A DNA stretch of 33,289 bases from Pseudoluteimonas sp044226035 (lineage in GTDB: Bacteria > Pseudomonadota > Gammaproteobacteria > Xanthomonadales > Xanthomonadaceae): positions 1 to 33,289 of the forward strand of contig JBGAHT010000028.1 of NCBI GenBank assembly GCA_044226035.1, in the 5' to 3' direction. The stretch's first letter is position 1. Every line of letters begins with the position of its first letter. Position numbers and translations under genes: made by a program. Below, in pieces: positions 16,801 to 24,180 of this stretch. The notes beneath the pieces were generated by a model. That model saw only the letters and a program-made list of their open reading frames with translations, did no database searches and was not told where the DNA came from.

Positions 16801-18444
16801 TCAGTTCGCGGCGGCGACCAGCACGCCGCGCGCGGGCAGGCGCCAGTGCGCGCCCTCGCGCGCCGGCGTCTCCAGCCCCGGCACCGCCAGCGCTTCATCG
16901 GCGCCGGCGGGCGCGTTCCACGCCACCGGCGCGTCGGACAGGTTGAACGCGAGCAGCAGGCGCCGGCCGTCGTGTTCGCGCACGAAGGCGAGCACCGGTT
17001 CGGGCGCGTCGAGGAAGCGGATCGCGCCGTGCACCAGCGCCGGTTGCGATTTGCGCCAGCGCAGGAAGCCGCGCGCCGCGTGCAGGGTCGAATGCGGATC
17101 CGATTCCTGCGCCGAGACCGCGAGCGCGCGATGCGGCTTGGCCACCGGCAGCCATGGCGCGCCGCTGCTGAAGCCGGCGTTGGGCGCGTCGTTCCACGGC
17201 AACGGCGTGCGGCAGCCGTCGCGGCCCTTGAAGGTGGGCCAGAACGCGATGCCGTAGGGGTCCTGCAAGCGCTCGTAGGCGACGTCGGCCTCGACCAGGC
17301 CCAGTTCCTCGCCCTGGTACAGGCAGACCGAGCCGCGCAGCGAGCACACCAGCGCCAGCAATTGCCGCGCCAGCATCGGGTGCGGCGCATCGCCGCCCCA
17401 GCGCGTCACCGCGCGGCGCACGTCGTGGTTGGACAGCGCCCAGCACGGCCAGCCGTGCGGCATCTTCGCTTCCAGCATCTCCACCGTCGCGCGCACGTAG
17501 GCCGCGCTGCGGTCGTCGGTGAGCAGCTCGAAGCTGTAGCCCATGTGCAGGCGCGCGTCGCCGACGTATTCGGCCATCGTCGCCAGCGAATCCTCGGACG
17601 AGATTTCGCCGAGCGCGGCGACGTCGCCGTAGCGGTCCATCAGCGCGCGCAATTCGCCGAGGAAACCGAGGTTCTCCGGCTGCGTGTTGTTGTGCCAGTG
17701 GTACTGGAACGCGTACGGGTTGTCGGCGCTGAAGCCGCGGCCCACGCGCAGTTCCGGCGGCTTGGGCGGGTTGTCGCGCAGCAGCGCGTCGTGGAAGCAG
17801 AAGTTGATCGCGTCCAGGCGCAGGCCGTCGACGCCGCGGTCGAGCCAGAACCTCACGTTGTCCAGCTGCGCCGCGCGCACCGCCGGGTTGTGGAAGTCCA
17901 GGTCCGGCTGCGAGGCGAGGAAGTTGTGCAGGAAGTACTGGCCGCGGCGCGGTTCCCATTGCCATGCCACGCCGCCGAAGATCGACAGCCAGTTGTTCGG
18001 CGGCGTGCCGTCGGGGCGCGCATCGGCCCAGACGTACCAGTCGGACTTCGGGTTGTCGCGGTCCTCGCGGCTTTCGCGGAACCACGCGTGCTCGACCGAG
18101 GTGTGGCTGAGCACCTGGTCGATCACCACCTTCAGGCCCAGCGCATGCGCCTTTTCCAGCAGGCGGTCGAAGTCGGCGAGGGTGCCGAACAGCGGATCGA
18201 CTTCGCGGTAGTCGGCGATGTCGTAGCCGAAATCGGCCATCGGCGACTTGAAGAACGGCGAGATCCAGATCGCGTCCACGCCCAGCGCGGCGATGTAGTC
18301 CAGCTTCGCGGCGATGCCCGGCAGGTCGCCGACGCCGTCGCCGTCGCTGTCGAGGAAGCTGCGCGGATAGACCTGGTAGATCACCGCGCCGCGCCACCAT
18401 GGGCCGGTCGCGGCGTCCTCGCTGCGGGTCGTTGCGTTGGCCAC
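16801..18444 (-). CDS. GH13 alpha-glucosidase, cytoplasmic
   Basis: 547 residues from a GTG at 18442-18444 with GGAG upstream; no signal peptide, so cytoplasmic. GH13 landmarks: VIYQVYPRSFLDSDGDGVGDL with a calcium-type loop (32-40), nucleophile Asp211 in GLRLDAINF, acid/base Glu280 in ALGEISSED, and transition-state Asp341 in LSNHDVRR. Length and motifs resemble the Xanthomonas alpha-glucosidase with transglucosylating ability (GH13 subfamily 23) and oligo-1,6-glucosidases. It would release glucose from imported maltose or maltodextrin. Divergent from the MFS transporter gene across an operator; convergent with the halogenase gene. Confidence 0.94.
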   Translation of the reverse strand: MANATTRSEDAATGPWWRGAVIYQVYPRSFLDSDGDGVGDLPGIAAKLDYIAALGVDAIWISPFFKSPMADFGYDIADYREVDPLFGTLADFDRLLEKAHALGLKVVIDQVLSHTSVEHAWFRESREDRDNPKSDWYVWADARPDGTPPNNWLSIFGGVAWQWEPRRGQYFLHNFLASQPDLDFHNPAVRAAQLDNVRFWLDRGVDGLRLDAINFCFHDALLRDNPPKPPELRVGRGFSADNPYAFQYHWHNNTQPENLGFLGELRALMDRYGDVAALGEISSEDSLATMAEYVGDARLHMGYSFELLTDDRSAAYVRATVEMLEAKMPHGWPCWALSNHDVRRAVTRWGGDAPHPMLARQLLALVCSLRGSVCLYQGEELGLVEADVAYERLQDPYGIAFWPTFKGRDGCRTPLPWNDAPNAGFSSGAPWLPVAKPHRALAVSAQESDPHSTLHAARGFLRWRKSQPALVHGAIRFLDAPEPVLAFVREHDGRRLLLAFNLSDAPVAWNAPAGADEALAVPGLETPAREGAHWRLPARGVLVAAAN

Positions 18445-18527
18445 CGCCTCTCCATGCGCGAATGCGAGCGGCCACTATTCCACGCGCGACCGGTCCGTCG
18501 CATGCGCCATCGGTTGCGGCGCCGGCA

Positions 18528-18541
18528 TGAATACGTATGCA
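18528..18541. promoter_or_regulatory. LacI-type operator copy 3 (TGAATACGTATGCA)
   Basis: A 14-bp palindrome with one mismatched pair, in the 232-bp divergent region between the GH13 alpha-glucosidase and the MFS transporter, 84 bp upstream of the former. It is the exact reverse complement of copy 1. Confidence 0.82.
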
Positions 18542-18676
18542 GCCGGGGCGCATCGTAACAGTGCCCGCGCGACCCGCGGTTTCCGCGCGCGATTGCATGC
18601 TGCACTGCAACCGGGCGCGCGGCGCGCAGCGGGCATCATGGCGATCATCCGCGACGACGCGCACCAGGACGCCTTG

Positions 18677-20173
18677 ATGAATCCCAAGCCGCGACTCTCG
18701 TTCTGGCAGATCTGGAACATGTGCTTCGGCTTCCTCGGCATCCAGTTCGGCTTCGCGCTGCAGAACGCCAACGTCAGCCGCATCTTCCAGACCCTGGGCG
18801 CGAACGTGGACGAGATCCCGATGCTGTGGATCGCCGCGCCGCTGACCGGGCTGCTGGTGCAGCCGGTGATCGGCTATCTCTCCGACCGCACCTGGACCGG
18901 ACTCGGCCGGCGGCGTCCGTATTTCCTCGTCGGCGCGGTGCTCGCTTCGCTGGCGCTGTTCGCGTTCCCGAACGTGCCGGCGCTGTGGGTCGCGGCCGGC
19001 ATGCTGTGGATCCTCGATGCCTCGATCAACGTGAGCATGGAGCCGTTCCGCGCCTTCGTCGGCGACCAGCTCGCGCCGGCGCAACGCCCGGCCGGCTACG
19101 CGATGCAGAGCTTCTTCATCGGCGTGGGTTCGGTGGTCGCCAGCCTGTTGCCGTGGATGCTGGAGAAGGCGGGCGTGGCCAACACCGCGGCGCAAGGCCA
19201 GGTCCCGGACACGGTGCGCTATGCGTTCTACGCCGGCGGCGTGGTCCTGCTCGGCGCGATGGCGTGGACGGTGCTGCGCACGCGCGAATATTCGCCGGCC
19301 GAACTGGCCGCGTTCGACGACGCCGAACCGGAACACGCGCTGGCGCCGAACAGTACCGGAGGCAGCCCGCGGCAGTGGTCGGCGCAGGCGCTGGCCGCGC
19401 TCGTCGCCGGCGTCGCCGGCTGGTTCGCGGTCGCGCATTTCGGCCTGGACAAGCAGTTGTACGTGCTGGCCGGCGGCATCGCCGGCTACGGCGCGTTGCT
19501 GCTCGCCAGCGGTTACACCCGCGGCGACGGCATGCTCGCCAACATCATGCGCGACCTGCACGGCATGCCGCTGGCGATGCGGCGGCTGGCGCTGGTGCAG
19601 TTCTTCTCGTGGTTCGCGCTGTTCGCGATGTGGATCTACACCACGCCGGCGGTGACCTCGGTGCACTACGGCGCGACCGATCCCACCTCGGCCGCGTACA
19701 ACGCCGGCGCGAACTGGGTCGGCGTGCTGTTCGCCGCCTACAACGCCTTCGCCGCGCTGGCCGCGATCGTGATCCCGCGCATGGTCGCCAGGCTCGGCTT
19801 GCGCGCGAGCCACCTCGCCAACCTGGTGTTCGGCGGCCTCGGCCTGCTGTCGATCATGCTGTTCCGCGACCCGCACTGGCTGCTGCTGTCGATGCTCGGC
19901 GTCGGCTTCGCCTGGGCCTCGATCCTGTCGCTGCCGTACGCGCTGCTCAGCGACAGCGTGCCGGCGGGCAAGATGGGCGTGTACATGGGCATCTTCAACT
20001 TCTTCATCGTCATCCCGCAGCTGGTCGCGGTCAGCGTGCTCGGGCTGCTGGTGAAATCGCTGTTCGGCAACCAGCCGATCTACGCGCTGCTGATCGGCGG
20101 CGCCAGCCTGGTGCTCGCGGGCCTGTTCGCGCTGCGCGTGCCCGAACCCGCCGCGGCATCGCCACGAGCGTAA
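18677..20173 (+). CDS. MFS sugar (maltose-type) transporter
   Basis: 498 residues from the ATG at 18677, which has AGGA seven bases upstream; an in-frame ATG at 18638 lacks a ribosome site. The N-terminus RLSFWQIWNMCFGFLGIQFGFALQNANVSRIFQTLGA marks the SLC45/GPH-like maltose and sucrose carrier group of Xanthomonas and Caulobacter (MalY type). Twelve hydrophobic segments are visible, with the MFS loop signature GYLSDRTWTGLGRRRPY between helices 2 and 3. It would move maltodextrin or maltose across the inner membrane by proton symport. Same strand as the amylase lipoprotein gene, 65 bp apart, probably one transcript. Confidence 0.92.
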   Translation: MNPKPRLSFWQIWNMCFGFLGIQFGFALQNANVSRIFQTLGANVDEIPMLWIAAPLTGLLVQPVIGYLSDRTWTGLGRRRPYFLVGAVLASLALFAFPNVPALWVAAGMLWILDASINVSMEPFRAFVGDQLAPAQRPAGYAMQSFFIGVGSVVASLLPWMLEKAGVANTAAQGQVPDTVRYAFYAGGVVLLGAMAWTVLRTREYSPAELAAFDDAEPEHALAPNSTGGSPRQWSAQALAALVAGVAGWFAVAHFGLDKQLYVLAGGIAGYGALLLASGYTRGDGMLANIMRDLHGMPLAMRRLALVQFFSWFALFAMWIYTTPAVTSVHYGATDPTSAAYNAGANWVGVLFAAYNAFAALAAIVIPRMVARLGLRASHLANLVFGGLGLLSIMLFRDPHWLLLSMLGVGFAWASILSLPYALLSDSVPAGKMGVYMGIFNFFIVIPQLVAVSVLGLLVKSLFGNQPIYALLIGGASLVLAGLFALRVPEPAAASPRA

Positions 20174-20238
20174 CGGACGTTCGCTGTTCGTTCGATTCCG
20201 CAAGAAAAGCACGGCGCTCGCCGCATCAGGGAAAACAC

Positions 20239-21939
20239 ATGAAAGCTCGCATCGCCGCCCTCGCTTCCGCCATCGCCATCGCCGGCTGCGCGCAAACGCC
20301 GCCGCGCGCTTCCGCGCCGCCGCCCGACGTGTACGGCACGCTGGAGCCCTTCGCCGCGAATTCGATCTACTTCGTGATGACCGATCGCTTCGTCGACGGC
20401 GATCCGTCCAACGACCATCGCGACCAGGGCAAGGCCAAGGGCGCGGCGTTCTTCACCTTCGACCGCCCGGTGCCGGGCGCGCCGCCGGGCCGCAGCGACA
20501 ACGTCGGCTACCTCGGCGGCGACTTCAAGGGCATCGTCGACAACGCCGGCTACATCCGCGGCATGGGCTTCACCGCGGTGTGGGTGACGCCGATCGTCGA
20601 CAACCCCGACGAGGCCTTCACCGGCGGCGACGCGGTGAAGTGGGGCGGCATGTTCACCGACCGCGGCAAGACCGGCTACCACGGCTACTGGGGCGACAAC
20701 TTCTACGTGCTCGACGAGCACTGGCCGTCGCCCGGGCTCGACTTCCGCGGCTTCACCGACGCGTTGCACGCGCAGGGCCTGAAGGTGGTGCTGGACATCG
20801 TCTGCAACCACGGCTCGCCGGCCTTCAGCATGCCGAAGGACCAGCCCAAGTTCGGCAAGATCTACGACGCGGACTGGAAGCTGCTGGCCGACGAGCAGAA
20901 CCTGCCGCCGGCGAAACTCGATCCCGCGCACAACCCGCTGCACGCGTTCTACAACACCGGCGGCAACCTCGTGCAGCTGTCGGACTTGAACGAAAACAAC
21001 CCGGCGGTGCTCGACTACCTCGCCGGCGCCTACCTGCAGTGGATCGGGCAGGGCGCCGACGCGTTCCGCATCGACACCATCGGCTGGATGCCGGACGCGT
21101 TCTGGAAGCGGTTCGTCGGCCGCATCCGCGCGCAGCACCCGGGCTTCTTCATGTTCGGCGAGGATTTCGACTACGACGCAGACAAGATCGCGCACCACAC
21201 CTACGACTCGGGCGGCGCGGTCAGCGTGCTCGACTTCCCGCTCAAGGCCGGCCTCGCCGAGGTGTTCGGTTCGCAGCACGCGGGGTTCGAACGCCTGTCC
21301 GCGCCGTTGCACCTGGCCGGCGGGCCGTACGCGAATCCCTACGACCTCGTCACCTTCTACGACAACCACGACATGGCGCGGCTGGACGCCGACGACAACG
21401 GCTTCATCGACGCCAACAACTGGCTGTTCACCGCGCGCGGCATCCCGGCCGTGTATTACGGCTCGGAAACCGGTTTCGAGCGCGGCCACGCCGAGCACAT
21501 GGGCAACCGCAACTACTTCGGCCAGGAACGCGTGGACGCCGCGCCGGGCAGCCCGATCTACCAGTCGCTGAAACGCATCGCGCACGTCCGCGCCGAAACG
21601 CCCGCGTTGCAGCGCGGGCTGCAGGTCGTGCTCGAACTGCAGGGCGATCGCGCCGCGTTCTACCGCGTGCTGCAGCACGACGGCACGAACCAGATCGCGC
21701 TGGTGCTGCTCAACAAGGGCGATGCGCCGGCGCGGTTCGACGTCCGCGACCTGCTCGAGGCGGGCCAGTGGCGCGAGGCGCTCACCGGTGCGACGGCGGA
21801 TGTCGCCGCGAACGGCGGCCTCGCCAGCGACGTGCCGGCGCATGGCGTGCGCGTGTGGCTGCTGGATGGCCCGGTCACGCGCGAGGACCTGCGCGCGAAG
21901 CTGGCCGAGGCGATGGCCGCGACCCGCGGCGCGGGCTGA
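20239..21939 (+). CDS. GH13 alpha-amylase lipoprotein
   Basis: 566 residues, ATG at 20239 with AGGGA upstream. The N-terminus is a lipoprotein signal with lipobox IAGC (Cys17) followed by a Pro/Ala-rich linker, so the enzyme is anchored to a membrane facing the periplasm or the surface. The catalytic barrel shows GMGFTAVWVTPI, VLDIVCNHG, nucleophile Asp279 in DAFRIDTIGW, acid/base Glu308 in MFGEDFD, and Asp378 in FYDNHDMAR. These match alpha-amylase or cyclomaltodextrinase-type GH13. It would trim starch or long maltodextrin before uptake. It follows the MFS gene and its stop codon directly abuts the stop of the LacI-family gene on the other strand. Confidence 0.93.
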   Translation: MKARIAALASAIAIAGCAQTPPRASAPPPDVYGTLEPFAANSIYFVMTDRFVDGDPSNDHRDQGKAKGAAFFTFDRPVPGAPPGRSDNVGYLGGDFKGIVDNAGYIRGMGFTAVWVTPIVDNPDEAFTGGDAVKWGGMFTDRGKTGYHGYWGDNFYVLDEHWPSPGLDFRGFTDALHAQGLKVVLDIVCNHGSPAFSMPKDQPKFGKIYDADWKLLADEQNLPPAKLDPAHNPLHAFYNTGGNLVQLSDLNENNPAVLDYLAGAYLQWIGQGADAFRIDTIGWMPDAFWKRFVGRIRAQHPGFFMFGEDFDYDADKIAHHTYDSGGAVSVLDFPLKAGLAEVFGSQHAGFERLSAPLHLAGGPYANPYDLVTFYDNHDMARLDADDNGFIDANNWLFTARGIPAVYYGSETGFERGHAEHMGNRNYFGQERVDAAPGSPIYQSLKRIAHVRAETPALQRGLQVVLELQGDRAAFYRVLQHDGTNQIALVLLNKGDAPARFDVRDLLEAGQWREALTGATADVAANGGLASDVPAHGVRVWLLDGPVTREDLRAKLAEAMAATRGAG

Positions 21940-22965
21940 TCAGGCGACGTTCGTCGACTGCCGCACCACCAGCGTGGTCGGCAGCCGCGTGCTTTCCGTC
22001 GGCGCGTCGTCGATCAGGCGCACCAGCGCTTCGACCAGCAGTTCGCCGGCGCGTTCGGCGTCCTGGCGGATGGTGGTGAGCGAGGGCGTGGCGTTACGCG
22101 CGGCGGGAACGTCGTCGAAGCCGACCATGGCCACGTCCTCGGGCACGCGCAGGCCGCGCTCGGCGAAGGCGCGCATCGCGCCGATCGCGATCAGGTCGCT
22201 GGCGGCGAACACCGCGTCGAAGGGCCGTTCGCGCCGCAGCAGTTCCTGCGCCGCGGCGTAGCCCGAATCCTCGGAGCTTTCGGCATCGACCTGCAACGCG
22301 GGATCGAGCGAGGCGCCGGCCTCGTACAGCGCCGCGTCGCAGCCGCGGTAGCGGTCGAGGAATTCGGGGAAGTGGATCGAGGCATCGCCGAGGAAGGCGA
22401 TGCGCCTGCGCCCCGCCGCGAGCAGGTGGCTGCCGGCCTGGTGTCCGCCGGCGAGGTTGTCGCAGCCGATCGACAGGCCGGGCTGGCCCGGCAGCACCGC
22501 GCCCCAGCGCACGAAGGGCGTGGCCTGGTCCACCAGCTGCTGCAGCTTGCCGCGATGGGCGAGGTAGTCGCCGTAGCCGAGCAGGATCAGCCCGTCCGCC
22601 TTCTTGCTGTCGGCGTAGTCGGCGTGCCAGTCGTCCGAGAGTTGCTGGAACGAGATCAGCAGGTCCTGCCCGTGGCGGGCGCAGGCGCGGGTGATCGAGC
22701 CCAGCATCGGCAGGAAGAACGGGTTGATGTGCGAGGCGTCGCTGGTCGGGTCTTCGAACAGCAGCAGCGCCAGGGTGCCGGCGCGCTGGGTGCGCAGGCT
22801 GGAGGCGTGCTTGTCGACCTTGTAGTGCAGCTGCTCGGCGGCCTCGAGGATGCGCCGGGTGGTTTCCCGGTTCACCAGCGGGCTGCCGCGCAGGGCCCGC
22901 GAAACGGTCGACTGCGACACCCCCGCCAGGTGGGCGATATCGAACGAGGTGGCCTTTTTCTGCAT
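21940..22965 (-). CDS. LacI-family transcriptional regulator, maltose-type
   Basis: 341 residues from the ATG at 22963-22965. GGAGG is only one base from this ATG, an unusually short distance, but the DNA-binding helix-turn-helix (FDIAHLAGVSQSTVSRALRG, residues 8-27) begins just after it, so no later start is possible. The hinge region and a periplasmic-binding-protein-like sensor domain follow (LALLLFEDPTSDASHINPFF, DGLILLGYGD, VFAASDLIAIGAMRAF, DVAMVGFDDV). The context next to amylase and MFS genes, and the CRISP TGNATACGTATNCA palindromes, point to a MalR-like repressor relieved by maltose or maltodextrin. No copy of that palindrome was found in front of its own gene. Confidence 0.92.
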   Translation of the reverse strand: MQKKATSFDIAHLAGVSQSTVSRALRGSPLVNRETTRRILEAAEQLHYKVDKHASSLRTQRAGTLALLLFEDPTSDASHINPFFLPMLGSITRACARHGQDLLISFQQLSDDWHADYADSKKADGLILLGYGDYLAHRGKLQQLVDQATPFVRWGAVLPGQPGLSIGCDNLAGGHQAGSHLLAAGRRRIAFLGDASIHFPEFLDRYRGCDAALYEAGASLDPALQVDAESSEDSGYAAAQELLRRERPFDAVFAASDLIAIGAMRAFAERGLRVPEDVAMVGFDDVPAARNATPSLTTIRQDAERAGELLVEALVRLIDDAPTESTRLPTTLVVRQSTNVA

Positions 22966-23054
22966 GCCTCCGGAGTGTACGGCAGGCCACCGGACCGGGC
23001 CCCTTGCGCCGGGCCGATCCGGGCCCATGTCGATGGGGTACTGGAACCGGCCAT

Positions 23055-23072
23055 CGTTCCATGAACGGAACG
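23055..23072. repeat. Short inverted repeat CGTTCC-N6-GGAACG
   Basis: A 6-bp inverted repeat with a 6-base spacer in the 164-bp divergent region between the LacI-family gene and rpoH, 90 bp from the regulator start. It does not match the TGNATACGTATNCA sites. It may be an unrelated operator or chance. Confidence 0.4.
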
Positions 23073-23092
23073 GTGGGGAACTATTCGCGGCC

Positions 23093-23119
23093 TTAGCAGT
23101 CAGATATGCCGACTGCTAA
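23093..23119. promoter_or_regulatory. CIRCE-like palindrome over the likely rpoH promoter
   Basis: Perfect inverted repeat TTAGCAGTC-N9-GACTGCTAA. The classical CIRCE operator of HrcA is TTAGCACTC-N9-GAGTGCTAA: same arm length, same spacer length, and a single changed base pair that is compensated in the other arm. It covers a promoter-like pair, TTAGCA and TAAAAT (23117-23122), separated by 18 bases, and ends 10 bases before the rpoH ATG. HrcA binding is inferred. Confidence 0.7.
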
Positions 23120-23129
23120 AATCGCCTCC

Positions 23130-24008
<879 letters not shown>

Positions 24009-24016
24009 GGCTTTTT

Positions 24017-24132
24017 CCTCTCCCATTGCAATGGGAGAGGATGCCGAAGGCAGGTGAGGGGCGCTTCGCTCTGAATCCGTTGCCCCCTCATCCGCCCTTC
24101 GGGCACCTTCTCCCCGCAAGCGGAGGAGAAGG
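24017..24132. repeat. CCTCTCCC/GGGAGAGG intergenic element, long form
   Basis: Begins 9 bases after the rpoH stop with a perfect 24-base palindrome (24017-24040). It continues through ATGCCGAAGGCAGGTGAGGGG and CCCTCATCCGCCCTTCGGGCA and ends in CCTTCTCC...GGAGAAGG (24106-24132). The same block order, shortened, is found inside priA at 24384-24478. Confidence 0.8.
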
Positions 24133-24145
24133 AGAAAAACGAAAG

Positions 24146-24165
24146 CGGCCCGGGAAACCGGGCCG
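24146..24165 (-). terminator. Terminator downstream of priA
   Basis: An 8-bp stem CGGCCCGG / CCGGGCCG. Read on the minus strand it is followed by a T-rich stretch (CTTTCGTTTTTCT) and lies 16 bases beyond the priA stop. Rightward from rpoH the T-run is poor. Confidence 0.72.
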
Positions 24166-24180
24166 TTCGCGTTTCGGCGT

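Noticed and set aside
18638..18676. Alternative start for the MFS transporter at 18638
   Set aside because: In frame but without a ribosome site; the ATG at 18677 has AGGA at 7 bases and matches the family N-terminus.
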